A stretch of 64,000 nt of DNA from Dentipellis sp. KUC8613. Its lineage: Eukaryota; Basidiomycota; Agaricomycetes; Russulales; Hericiaceae. The DNA is taken from positions 27,919-91,918 of the forward strand of contig NSJX01000065.1 of assembly GCA_002286715.1 (NCBI GenBank), in the 5' to 3' direction. The notes under the pieces are model-generated. The model was given only the letters and a program-made list of their open reading frames with translations. It was not told where the DNA came from and did not search any database. A program made the translations under genes and the position numbers. Below, piece by piece: positions 11,080-22,960 of this stretch. How positions within the stretch are numbered: the stretch's first letter is position 1; each line of letters opens with the position of its first letter.

Positions 11080-14000
11080 ATGGGAACCGTGAAGACCGAG
11101 CCTCTTGAAGACTTGATAGCTCCAGAGTGGGTCACGCCATTTGGGATCCCGCGACATCAGCTTATAATCTTCTCAGGACGATGGTCCAGATCAAACACCT
11201 CGAAGATCAACTGCTTGCGCAAGGACTGTGTAGCCTCACCGTTATCACGAGGCAGAGCGACAGCGATACCGTGTTCATGTACGCCCATATTATTTATCGT
11301 GTCTCAGTCTTGAGATCCGAAGTCTCGGGCACCCACGCGGCTCAGTTTACAGAACGCTCCCTTCGATATCGCGGCCTGTCTAGACAAAGCATTACATCAA
11401 GTTCAAAGTACGCTCATGACGAGTAGGGCTTTCCGCCTAGAACCTGTGTCATATCTCATGAGGTTATTCAGGCCACGACACCATCAGGGACACCGCCGAG
11501 GATGACCGCTATCTCGCCCTCGAAGAGTATCTCGACATTGAGGACGCCGATAACGAGGAAATAGAAGATGATAAGACCGGTGAGCGGAAATGTTTCAAGG
11601 AGGATATCCCGCTCAATGACCAGGTTCAACATGCAGGAGTCATCTTGAACCGGAATGACCCCGAAAGTGCAGGCATGGGTTTGGACGTCAAGCCACTGAT
11701 AGATTCCGCTGGTGCAGGTGAGTAGCAAAAACCAAGGCTGACGACCAACCTGGCTCACACTCACCATTCAAGACACCGGCGGGCGGAGCTTACGACCACG
11801 GAAGAACACCAAGGCATCGCTAACTTCGAACGTCAAGTACGTCTTTGTCGTGTACTTTGTTATGCTCACCTCACCCTTTTTCAGAGATGATCCAGTTTCT
11901 AAGCCATCGAAACCCACAAATCTTGAGCTTTCGGAAGAACTTCTCCAGTCTCCTCTCCTTGCCAGATACAACCTGCTCTACAATGTGCGATATGATGTTG
12001 TCATTTGTGCCTTGTGCTCTTCTGCTGTTCCACTGGATCGTCTCCCTAGCCACCTGGATGACAGAGCTTTAAAGAAAAGAACTACTAAGGGCAGGGCCCT
12101 CCATGGATATCATCTACCAGTGGATCTTGTTGATCAGATCTTGGACATCTATCCAGATGCAGTTTATGACACTGCAGATCTGAAGGCTCTGAGGCCTCTA
12201 GTGCAGCAGAAAGGACCTATTGCTGGTCTTGCTGTTCATCATGGCCATGTCTGTCTTGATTGCACCAGCAATGGTGATTTGCATCCTTACTGCTGCAGAA
12301 CCCATAATACTGCTATTGCCCATAGCAAGTGTCACAGAGATGACTTCAGCATCAAGGCAGAGACATCTGTGAAGAAGAAGTATGTGCCTAAAGAAAGAAG
12401 AAATTTTGATGACAGATGGAGGTCCACTGTTGTGCAAACTTTCTCAGCTGATACTGGGGTGAACTTGTTCTTTGAAGTGAAACACCCTGCTTTGTTCAGG
12501 CTCTCTTTTGGTCAGGAAGATATCCAAAGTCTAGACTCAATATTAGATATGCATATGCATATGCTCACTGGACATGACTCTTCAGTAAAAATAGAAGAAG
12601 AGATCAGACAGATTGATCCTTTCTATAAAGCCAATGGTGCTTGGGCTTTTGTAGAGATGCACAAGCCTGAGGATCTCCTGCAGATGATAGAATTTCCATC
12701 TAATGATGGGGACAAGGTTCTCTTGCTATTGAAAGATGTTGTGATTGCATGGTATTTAGAAGAATGTAACAAGATTGAAAATGGCAACACTGCAATTAGA
12801 AAGATGCTTGTGTCCTGCAATATGTGAGTTTGCATCATGAAACTGATCTTCCCTTTGTATTGATTTGATGATCAGAGGTTATGCAAGTCTTCTGCCTTTC
12901 AATGCCCCACAGCTTCTGAAGACAAGAAAAGGATATGCTAAAGAACTAGTAAAGCTGTTATGTCTGACATTCAGAATGTATTGGGCAAGAAGCCATTCAA
13001 ACATGAAGAAGGACAAAACAAAAGACAAGCACTACTACCTGCTAGCTGAATTATATCTCACAAGTGAACAATATGGAGGGGTGAAACTTTTGGAGGGACT
13101 ATTGATGTCTCAATCTACAGACAGAAAAGAGATACATAAATCTCTGCTATCATTATTGATCTCCATCTTTATGCCTTCAAATACATTGGCAATGGTGAAT
13201 AATGGCTATGCATCACCTGTTGTAGTCTATATGTGCATCAGAAATCTTTTGATTGATGGTAGATTTTCTGATGCTAAGCATGCAACTCCAACCTTATCAG
13301 CTATACAATTTAGCATGAGACTTGTAGGGTGGAGTCATATTCAAAGCATTATAAAACAATATGAGACTAGGGATACAAAAAGCAAAGTGTCTAAAAGAAA
13401 AGTTACGGTTCATGTTGAGGATACTATTGAAAATGCAGAGTGGTTTGAGTAAGTACCAGTGATACTCAAAGATTGATCTTTATATATATGTACTGAATTT
13501 GTCTTTTAGTTCAATTGAGAAACTCTGTCACAGATGGTTCACAGAACTGCAAGTGTCACCTTTTGCTACTCTAAGGGACTGGATGCATCAGTTAACCAGA
13601 ATTGCCAAAAACACACCTACACAAGGCTTTGTGATGTGGCCTGAGCCTAATGTTATTGAACTAGATGGGCACAAAATTCCACTAGCTAAGTTTCAAAAAT
13701 TGATGCATACTACTTTGGATGAAATTCAGAGCATCTTAAAACATGACATATTGATAGACATTGATTTGGCAGAACTTGGTATCAAATATCCAGCTAAAGA
13801 TGATACCACTTTTGACAACTCAGATGAATCTACTGTAGGATATGGCCCTTTCTCAGATATATCTGCTGAGTGTACCTCATTCTGGAAAGCTATGCTGCTT
13901 AAAACAGACAGCCCTGTCTATCTGAAAGACTCCGAAGTATTCTGGAAGAAGAAAGAATCTATGAAATGGCTTGGTGCAGTGCACCTTGTGTGGGAGAAGC

Positions 14001-14694
14001 TATTTTGCCTGATCCACACAACCTCTGGTCTTCCAGGAAGAGGTACAGAGGAGGCAATGTTTCAAGTTACAAATACTCAGCATGGTAGAAGACATGTATT
14101 CATTATCAAGGGACTGATTGCCACCATATCCAATTATCACAAAGGTGTTCAAGCCACTGGCTTATATAAAAATATTTTGAGACTCATGCCTTATGAAGTC
14201 TCTGACATTGCCTATATTCTTCTCAAGATTGTCAGACCACTGGAGATATTCCCTATTCTGCAATTCATGACCAAGTCAGGTGCAGAAGAAACACAAAGGG
14301 TTATTTCCCTGTACAAAACAAGCCTCTATGTTGCCTCTGGCAAGCCCTTGTCCAGCAGCAAGCTTTCCCAGATTCTTGGCAGGTGGTTCGAGAATGGCCT
14401 GGGGTTTGAGATGGGTTTACACTATTACAGACATTTTGCAATTGCCTTGCAAAGAAGATACCTAACAGACATCTTCAACAAAGATGACAGCAAAACAGAA
14501 AACTTACTGGCCCTGGCAGCAGACTTACAGGCTGGACACACTCCAGAAGTTGCTGAGAATCACTATGCAAGAATTGCATCTGACCCTAGCCATCCACTAA
14601 GCATGAGAGAGCTTCAGTCCAAGATCAGCACTGAATGGCATAGACTGCTTGGGTTTGATACTTACCCTGTACAAGAGAAAGTGAAGAAAGTTTG
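11080..14694 (+). CDS. OrsD-domain protein with tyrosine-recombinase-like C terminus
   Basis: Exons were joined by frame. They run from MGTVKTEPLEDLI at 11080 through short acidic exons (11356-11396, 11470-11716, 11773-11836, approximate) to three long exons at about 11886-12820, 12873-13450 and 13510-14694, giving roughly 1,070 residues. The OrsD (DUF3505, PF12013) region starts at YNLLYNVRYDVVICALC and holds two zinc-finger-like halves: C-x2-C...H, then CLDC...H.....H. The C-terminal part carries PGRGTEE, HYYRHFAIAL, LQAGHTPEVA and NHYA. These fit the R...HxxR...H...Y layout of tyrosine recombinases, and the same block is known to me from fungal telomere-linked RecQ-type genes. No helicase motif is present here. 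From about 12045 onward the sequence is almost free of CpG, unlike its own 5' exons and its neighbours. The 5' exons are the least certain part. Confidence 0.65.
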
Positions 14695-14847
14695 ACCACA
14701 TTAGCACATACATACCACAATAGAGATATCCTTGTTTGGACTTTGCCGCAAAATAGGAGCATCCTTAAGGTGTGTGAAAGGTTGGCTCCGTGTGTTTATT
14801 GCAACAGCGTAGCCATAGCATGGAACCACAGCGGAAAGTAGATACTA

Positions 14848-17054
14848 TCATGATGGCCGCTTGAAGCGATCCAACGCGGCGGATTTTGGTTCTTGGGATG
14901 CGCCCTTCTCAGCATCCCTCGCCTTTTGTCTTGCTTCTCGCTCCTTCGCCAACTTCTCGCGTATCGCAACCTGAAAAATATGGCATCAGTAGGATCTCTC
15001 GAATAAAGCACTGTAAACATACAGCCTTAGGGTCGATGACATTCTTGCGCTGTTTACGCAGGTACCTATGTCACACAATGTCAGGAGGCATGAATCAGGG
15101 AAAATTGATGGAACGTACCTCTTCAGGCTCTTGCCCTTACCGCGCATTTTCCTCTTTTCCCTTTCTTCCCTATCCACCTTCTTCCCGCCTGCTTCTTCAT
15201 CGCCTTCCGCATCACTGACAAGTTCTGTCTCGTCAGCCTTGCCCTGCACCTGCAAGCGCTGCAGACGCGGCAGACGCGCGAATGGAATCTCCTCTCCTGG
15301 CGTGAGTTTGCTTGGCGGTGCCATCGAGCCAACGAATTCAGGATTCAGAGTGATCATATCAGGTTGAATCTGCGAGAAGTACATCCATCAGACCGGATCG
15401 TACACGATTTACCTCGACGAGGAACACGCACCTTGTCAAGCAGAGCCTTGACCTCACGCTCGCGCCGCGCCTTACTGTTCTCGAATGGATCTGCCTCGGC
15501 GCTATCGAAGTTCGGCTCGCCAGCACCCGGCACAAGGATGCTCGACAGGCCTGAAGAGTGGCCAATTGTGAGGATATCCTGGTACGGGCAGAAGCGGACG
15601 GATGACAGCGGTCTATGGGGTATCGGATGCGTCAGATATAGGGGTGGTTGCGCTGGTGCTGCAAATGGTGTGTGAATTGAGGGTTTTGAGTATACCTATA
15701 TTATACGTATGTGAGCTGCTATAGATAGCGGGATATATGCGCCACTCACGTTGACAGTTCCGCCGGATGCGACACCCAAGAACCCTCGCTGACTCCAGTC
15801 AAGCTCCGCGGTGCCGCCTCTCGCAGCCCACTCTCTCACTGCACCTTTCCAATTCCTACAGTCCCACACCTTCACGATCCCATCTTCGCCCGCGGTCGCC
15901 ATGTATCGCCCACCAGTGCTTGGGTCAACAGATACGCTGCTGACGGGCCCCATATGAGCAAGAAGCTGCACGGCGGGATGAGGAAGATTGGGAGTCCAAA
16001 GGGTTACGGTGCCGTTCTGGTGTCCGAGGTGAATGACGGCGTTGTGTTGGTTTTGTGTCATGGTTTTACATGCGCCGAGTTTAGTGCGGTGCTCGATGAC
16101 GAGCTGCCCTGTGGAGGTGTCTTGGTATTTGAGGTAGCCTGGGTTTCCCTATGGCATAGCTCGTTAGCTCGACAATACGAATGAGAACGATACAAGAATC
16201 AACTTACTACGCTGACGAGAAGCCAGTGGTATGGTAGGAACTCTAGTCGGGTAGGTTCAATGTGGGATTTTAGGCGATGGAGTTCCACACCGTCTCGGTC
16301 ATATATGAAGACGTATTTCTTTTGCGCGACGGCGTAGTGTGAATGATCCTGGAGGAATCTGAAGGGCGGGTAAGCGACCAGTCGGGAGCAGATGCGCCTG
16401 CAACCCACGTAATGTCTCGACATGTCTCCCGCAGTTGCAATTCAGAGTGCATAGTCCCTGTCTGCCAGTCAAAGGTTGCGACATGGCCATTCCGCCCAAC
16501 GATTGCCATATGCCTATAGATCCATGGAGTGCGCATGAGATCTTAACAATAGCAATGTTTCCAGGGTAAACACAGATCGTATAGATCTTAACTTACCTTC
16601 CATTACGCGTATATCTTGAGCGGTATGGCCCACCGTCCAGGACCATCTCCCTGCGGCCCTTCGCAGCTTCAACGCCCACCTGCTTGGCAATCTCGTCCTG
16701 CCCTATTCTCCATGTCCTCTCCATCTCACCCTCCACCTCCATCTTCCCCGCATCCTCGTTCAATAGGAGTTCCGCATCCTTCAGCAATGCCTTCGACCTT
16801 GCCGCATGCGCAGACTGCCGATTCAGCTCTGAACGAAGCTTCTTGTTCGCGATATGTGAGTACGTCTTGGTTCCTTCTGGAAGAGGCGAGCTCGCGCGAA
16901 GAGATTTTGGTAAGGTCGTGTGCGATGCGATGGAGTTCACTACGGGATCATGGGTGTTATGCTCGGTTTTCGGTTTCTTGTGTGGTGGAGGACCCTTCGA
17001 GCGCTTTTTCTGCAGCGGCCGAATGGCGTCTGCTTTTGCTATGAGCCTGTCCAT
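14848..17054 (-). CDS. UTP7: U3 snoRNP / small-subunit processome protein UTP7 (WDR46)
   Basis: UTP7 is a nucleolar WD40 protein of the small-subunit processome needed for 18S rRNA maturation. The N-terminal exon (MDRLIAKADAIRPLQKKR) is basic, then helical (RSELNRQSAHAARSKALL), and ends GPYRSRYTRNGR, a family hallmark. Propeller exons follow: GRNGHVATFDWQTG, VAQKKYVFIYDRDGVELHRL, HIEPTRLEFLPYHWLL, NAVIHLGHQNGTVTLW and MGPVSSVSVDPSTGGRYMA. The C-terminal BING4CT region is present (REREVKALLDK, then IQPDMITLNPEFVGS), followed by a charged tail ending ALDRFKRPS. Start and stop both fit the frame. It is divergent from MRF1, with 137 bases between start codons, and convergent with the OrsD-domain gene. 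Confidence 0.93.
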
Positions 17055-17191
17055 ACCTTAGTCTTCGCAAGCCAGGTGTGTAAAGAGGAACCAGGCGGAA
17101 GTAAGGTAAAGCGTAGGGGAGGACGCGGTAGAGGCGAAAGGAGTGAAATATTGAGTTTCCTTTTCGGTCGCCAAATTCTTCGACGCGGCCA
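17055..17191. promoter_or_regulatory. Shared divergent promoter of UTP7 and MRF1
   Basis: 137 bases separate the start codons of two ribosome-related genes, one nucleolar and one mitochondrial. No TATA box is visible. Co-regulation of the pair is possible but is inference from geometry only. Confidence 0.4.
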
Positions 17192-18683
17192 ATGCTTTCT
17201 TTCCTCCGTCCATGGCTGCACGCTCAATCCCGCCTTGCACCCACTAGACATGCTGCTGCACAGTGCAGAAGAGCGTCAAACTTGAAGAAGCCGGCACAGT
17301 GGGAAGAATTGAAAAACTTTGAGCGTTTGCAGCAAGATCAAGCGCGTTTACTTCGGGTAGTTCAGAAGAAAGCTGAACTCGCTAAAGCCGGTGCAGATGA
17401 GGTGTGTACGCCATTCAGTATATGGAATTTACGCCATTAACATGATCTCAGCCAGATCCTACTGGAAAGACTCATGGGACCAAAGTCAAGAACGGGAAAC
17501 CGCTTCTTGAAGCATGGGCACGCTGGCAACATATGAAAGAGGTCAGTCCCCCTTCTCTATAAACCCAGCACACCCTCAATGAACACAGTAGGTCTTGAAT
17601 ACCACTCTTCCTCTCCTCGAAGACCCAGAGATGCGTGATCTCGCCAAGGACGAATCCGCAGGCATCATCTCCGAACTCACACACCAGCTCACTCATGTCT
17701 TCCCATCCCTCCTCACCCCGCCCTCAGAAACGGAGGAACTCTCCGCGCTCATTGAGCTTAAGTCCGGCGTCGGTGGATCGGAGTCTTCTTTATTCCTCAC
17801 GGACATCCTACGAATGTACGAACGCTTCGCACGCAACAAGCGTTGGCATCCGACCATACTCGCAAGCAACGAGAGCGACAACGGCGGCATGAAGGATGCT
17901 ATTCTTGAAGTGAAGGGCGAGGGCGCGTACGATGCTTTCCGGTGGGAAAGCGGAGTCCACCGCGTACAGCGGGTGCCTGCGACGGAATCCAGCGGACGCG
18001 TACATACGAGCACGGTCGCAGTCGTGGTACTACCGCTGGTGGAGGACCCACCGTCTGATGGGAAGGAGGACTTGTTCGACATGGAGGACGTGAAGATCGA
18101 AGTCATGCGTGCACGAGGTGCCGGTGGACAGGTGTGTCCTACTGGCCCTCTACTCTGGACTGTGCTCATTTTTCGTACAGCACGTCAACAAAACAGAATC
18201 AGCTGTTCGATTGACCCACGTACCGACGGGTATCACTGTGTCCATGCAAGACGAGCGCAGTCAGCATCAGGTACGAGTTGTCTATCATCATTCAGAAATT
18301 CCGTCCGACCGCTCGATATACAGAACAAACGCCGTGCATTTCAAGTGCTCCGTGCCCGCCTCTTGGACCAGAAACTCATTCGCGATCAGGCAGTGCGCCG
18401 CGCCGCACGTCGCGATCTCGTCCGCACTGCTGATCGCAGCGAGAAGATCCGCACGTACAATTATCCCCAAGTATGTTCTTATATCTTGCTGCTGCTCACT
18501 CTGTACCTTACTTCTCGCCATTAGGATCGCGTGACAGATCATCGACTCGGCAAGGGCAACATGTCTTGGGACGACATGTTCGAGGGCGACGGGCTGCAAA
18601 TTCTCGTAGACGAGCTGAAGGAGAAGAACGCTATGGATGCCCTGGAGGACACTATGAAGGATCTAGAGTCTGCGGAATCATAG
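17192..18683 (+). CDS. MRF1: Mitochondrial peptide chain release factor 1
   Basis: The protein terminates mitochondrial translation at UAA/UAG. The first exon ([17 protein letters not shown]) is rich in Arg and Ala with no acids, as expected for a mitochondrial presequence. Later exons give the class I release factor core: [14 protein letters not shown], then [21 protein letters not shown] and [10 protein letters not shown]. The peptidyl-transferase GGQ motif is encoded at 18123-18131, right before an intron, and continues [18 protein letters not shown]. The C terminus gives [16 protein letters not shown] and ends DLESAES at 18683. There are about five short introns. The GGQ is intact, so the copy looks functional. 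Confidence 0.94.
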
Positions 18684-18912
18684 ACGCCTAACATGCTACA
18701 TATTATCCCCACACCTGCCCACTTCACTACTAATACTTAATACATCTACACGTTCCATGATCAGGATGAAAGGGTATAACATTCCGCACGTCCTATAAGG
18801 TAACCAAACACAAACGAAAGGATTACATGAGAGTTCAATGATCTACCTAGATGTACTGATATCCATCCATTAAGCTCACCAGCTACACAACCGTAAAGCT
18901 CGAAGCCAAACC

Positions 18913-21900
18913 CTACGTCTCCCTCTCCCTCGCCGGAAACGCCCCCGGAATCGTCTGCCGCCTGCGCTCCGGATGATGATAATAAGTCCCATACCTCGTC
19001 TTCCCCGGCGTCGTATGCACCTCCGAGCCCGCCTGACTCGCCGCATCCGCACCCGCACCCGCACCCGCCCCATTCTCCGCCTCGCCCACCACCGACGTGA
19101 CACTGCGCTCGAGCCCATTCGTCGACCCATACTCCTCCTCCGAGTCGCTCTCCCCGCCATCATCCAGCCACTCCTCGTCGTCCGGGAGCACAATCACGCC
19201 GGAGCCGAAGTCATAGCTCAGCCGATGGCTCAGGCCGCTCGACCCGGTCGTCTGCGCGCGGCGCGACGGGCCCGGACGCGCTGCGGTGTCCTCCCAGGGG
19301 TTGGTCGTCGTGTCGGGCGGGAGTGTGGCTGCACGCGCGGGGCCCTCTGCGGCGCCGTTGTCTGTATGCCCGCGCGCCGTAAGGAGGTCGCCGATGACTG
19401 CACGGCTGCCGGCTGCGAGCTGCCGCGCGCCGCGTCGTACGATGCTGTACCGTTTGCGCAGGGTGAGGACGACGGCTTGGTCCGATTTGGCACCGGGCTT
19501 GCTAGTCGTGCGAGAATTTACAAGTGTCTGGCCTTTCTTAAGTGGGAGCCAGGGCTGAGGAAGTACACCTGTAAGGGCTGGGTGCCCGTAGCGACGCTTG
19601 CCCGTGCTGAAAGCGCGTGAGCAACGATGTCCAGTCAAAAAGTTCGGTGATGGAGCCTACTTGAGTACGCCGCTGTACCAATTTGCCATCGGGGGTTGTG
19701 ACTGGAGAGGTATTAGAAGGCGAAATCCAGCTGAAAGAAACATGCGACTCACGTAGTCTGTACGATCGTCCTCCGGTGCAACATACAGCGTCTCATCGTT
19801 CTGCGCATACCGTCTCCGGTTTAAGTTGCTGTAGAATGCTTAGCACGTATCTTCCAAAATGTGCAAAAGGACAGCTCACCTCTGCGACCATGTCACCGGA
19901 TGGCCAGCCCGCAGCCGCATAACATCCTCCGTCTCCTCTCCACGCTCGACCTCGAACACCGAGCTCAAGCTTACATGATCACTGAGCGGGCGGAACGCGC
20001 GGTCGATATACCACGACCACGCCACCGTCCCTAGAATAAGAGGCGCGACCAAGGAAGACAGTATAAAGCCTCTGTTCAGGATGAAGTTACCAGTCATGAA
20101 GACGAGGAAGATGACGACGCCCCAGATGAGGCGCGTGAATGTGATAGGCCATGCTTGTCCCTGCGACTCGTACGGCTTGTAGAACACTACATATAACCGC
20201 TGAGAACAATCATGCAGGAGAAGTAGAGGGCGTGCTCACCGAAGAGAAGCTTATACTTGTAGACAACATACGCGTTGCCAAAGTATAGCGCGCCGAAGAT
20301 GAGGATGAGGGGCTGCGAGATGCTGTACAGGAGCGTGATCACGAAGATGAGGATGGCCTGGGGGTATACAACGCCGTAGTTGATCATCGGCGGTGCGTTC
20401 AGTTCCGCAAAATCTGCTGAGTGTTAGTAAGGTTGGCCTTCGCGAGTACACTGATATTCACCTCGCGGCGTTCTTGTGACGAACAACCTGAGGAACATGC
20501 GTGGAATGATAATCCCCAAATTCAACAACTGCAATGGCATGATGCCCAGTCCTACAGCAGGCATCAGACGATTGTCTTTCAGTGATGAAGGATTTACTTA
20601 CCTTGGAGAATTACGTAGGAGAGGAAGAAATGCCTGGCACGACCGCGCTGCAATGCCTGCGCGAGCTTCTCCGGAATTTTCGCGGGCGAATTCGCAAGGT
20701 CGCGGACGAGCTGCCAATACGTACTCGCAAACAGGAAGATGAAGACGACGTTGACGAGCAGGAACAGGAAATACCTATCACCGCAAATCAGTGACGCGCC
20801 CCATCAACAAGACTCAGGTCCAACATACTTCTTCATCAACGAATATTCAATCCAGCTTCTTGCTCGATAACCCTGCAGATACGTGAGTCCTACAAGCCAT
20901 AGTCAGTTCTATTAAACACCTATAAAAAAGCCTCAGCCTATCCACCTTCAAGCAAAAACGGCAACGTCGCATTCAGCGTGATCATCGCGACCGACGGCAG
21001 CGAATTCTGCACAAACGCCCTAATCTTATCATTCTTGTCAATGATGCGCGCCAGCCACGGCAACGTGCGCTTGATCTCCTTGTAGCTGAGCAGACCAGCA
21101 AGCCCGGTGGTCGGGAAGATCCAGAAGAAGAACAGGAACGTGATGGCGCTCAGGACGATGCATTCGCGCACGATACTCGAGTTGCGCGAGTGCGTCATGT
21201 TGGCCCAGACGATGTCGCGCGGCTCGGGCGCGGGGCGCGTGTATAGCTGGAACGGCGCAGGCGCGTGCACAGTTTGCGTGGCGACTTGCTAGCTCTCGCG
21301 CGTCAGCAGGGTGCCCGGCACTGACGACAGGCGGGAATGGTAGCTCACCGCACTGGACATCTTCTCGAAAGTCACGAACGCGACGTCCGTAGCCTTGAAT
21401 TTGCCCGTCTTCCGTCTCTTCTTCACGAGGTCGTCGGCCTCCTGGAACTGTTTCTCGAGGTACTCGAGTGCGTCAACGCGACGCTTGAACCACCCAGGTC
21501 TGATTGTCGGCCGCTTGCGGTGGGGTACTACGACACGGTTCGTCGTCCCTGCCTCAGCCGCCGCTCCATCGCCGTCGGCCAACATCGCATGGTCCGAGGG
21601 GTCGTACGACTCCACGGTGCTCGGGTTGCCTACATACTTGACCCATGCGTTCTCAAGCTCAAGCAGCGCATGCGTGCGCTTGTCAATGAGGGCCTTGATA
21701 CCGCCTACCTCGCGGCACACGCTCACGCTCTCAACGCTCAAGTTCATATTCTCAAAATGCTCCGCGATCGCGCGCTCGCTGCGGAGCTGCGGGGGGAGGT
21801 CGGTGACCATGACCGTGCGCGCGGCGATGGAGTGGACGAGCTCGAGCGAGAAGAGCTGGCGCGCGCGGATGAAGCGCTTGTAGTTCTTGTAGATGAAGCG

Positions 21901-22692
21901 GAGTGCGAGCAGGGTGAAGAGGTACGTGAAGAGGAGGTGCACGGAGAGGTAGGAGTTCGCGTCGGAGATGAGGTCGAGCCAGTCGCGGTCCTTGGGCATT
22001 TTGGGCTTCTCCGGGTCGAGTTTCGACCAGTCGTCGTCTTCGCCGGTCTCATCACCGATGCCGATGTTGCTCTAGGGGATGTCAGACGCGTCGAGCTAAC
22101 GGAATTATCGGACGCACCTTGAGATTGATGGGCATCAAGACGCAAACGGCGCATATTGAGCATACGGAGAACAGGTAGAATGACATCTTGAAGAAGTTGA
22201 GTAGCTGTGGAGGTGTCAATAGCATGCACGGATTGACATGCGCGTACGCACGCACCACAGCAGCATCCAGTCCGACGATCTGCAATACAGCATATTCGGA
22301 CGTCCGAATAGTTGGCAATATCCACCCAAAGAACGCCTGGTGCGCATGCGCTTCTGATGGCGAGAACCCTGTACGTGACGGAACCTGTCAGGACACATCC
22401 GAACGAAAGCAATAACATCCGGTGCGCACCTTTTAGCTTCGTCCTGGGCGCGAACAAGATCGGCCATCGACTCCGGCAGTAGCAGAACACCAGAAACGAT
22501 GTCAACCCAATCGCAGTTGATAATGTCGCCTGAGTCGTGAACCATGGCCCCTCGAACTTCACTGCCAAACGGATGTAATGTCTAAATCGCGTGAACGTCT
22601 GCGCAAACAATGCGATACGTACTGGTGGGCGGCGAGCCAGGGGGTAGCCCCGGCTCTTCCCAATCGTCGCCATTGAAAGGGTATACACCCAT
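18913..22692 (-). CDS. CSC1/OSCA/TMEM63-like membrane channel (DUF221 family)
   Basis: Family members are osmotically or mechanically gated cation channels of the plasma membrane. The start was placed at 22690-22692 because MGVYPFNGDDWEEPGLPPGS splices over a short intron to MKFEGPWFTTQATLSTAIGL, a normal N terminus for the family. The transmembrane N terminus is followed by LLFTYLFTLLALRFIYKNYK and a cytoplasmic domain starting TVMVTDLPPQLRSE (21.9-21.35 kb). The pore region follows (RECIVLSAITFLFFFWIF at 21.15 kb), with further hydrophobic exons to about 19.9 kb. The C-terminal tail from 19.6 kb is long, acidic and low-complexity (DDEEWLDDGG, GAGAGAGADAA). The tail is GC-rich and makes misleading long antisense frames. 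Which yeast paralog it matches best (CSC1, RSN1 or PHM7) cannot be told by eye. Confidence 0.88.
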
Positions 22693-22960
22693 GGTCAAGG
22701 GTTGGAGGAAGAACAGACTCTTGCCAAAGCTCTGAAGCTTTCACGCGGAGGATGGCCGACTGGATGCAGGCTCAGTGGCGCCAACACCGAACCTCGGCGC
22801 GGGTACCCGGCCCGCCACTCCCGCTTCGTCATTCCTCGAGCGCGGCGACGCGTCCTCCCTTCATCTTCATCTTCATTCTTCTCAAGCCGATTCACGCGAT
22901 TTTTGCTTCAAACAACAGCCTGGACACACACAATATCTATCATATTCCCGCCTTTGAAAA
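22693..22960. promoter_or_regulatory. Divergent promoter of the CSC1-like and chaperone genes
   Basis: 268 bases lie between the two start codons. A pyrimidine-rich stretch (TTCATCTTCATCTTCATTC, near 22860-22880) is visible, a common core-promoter feature in fungi. No TATA box was identified. Confidence 0.35.

Noticed and set aside
18973..19620. 215-codon plus-strand frame
   Set aside because: It is antisense to the acidic, GC-rich C-terminal tail of the CSC1-like gene, and its Arg/Leu/Pro-rich product is a shadow of that tail.
21337..22122. 261-codon plus-strand frame
   Set aside because: It is antisense to the cytoplasmic-domain exon of the CSC1-like gene, which has clear family motifs on the minus strand.
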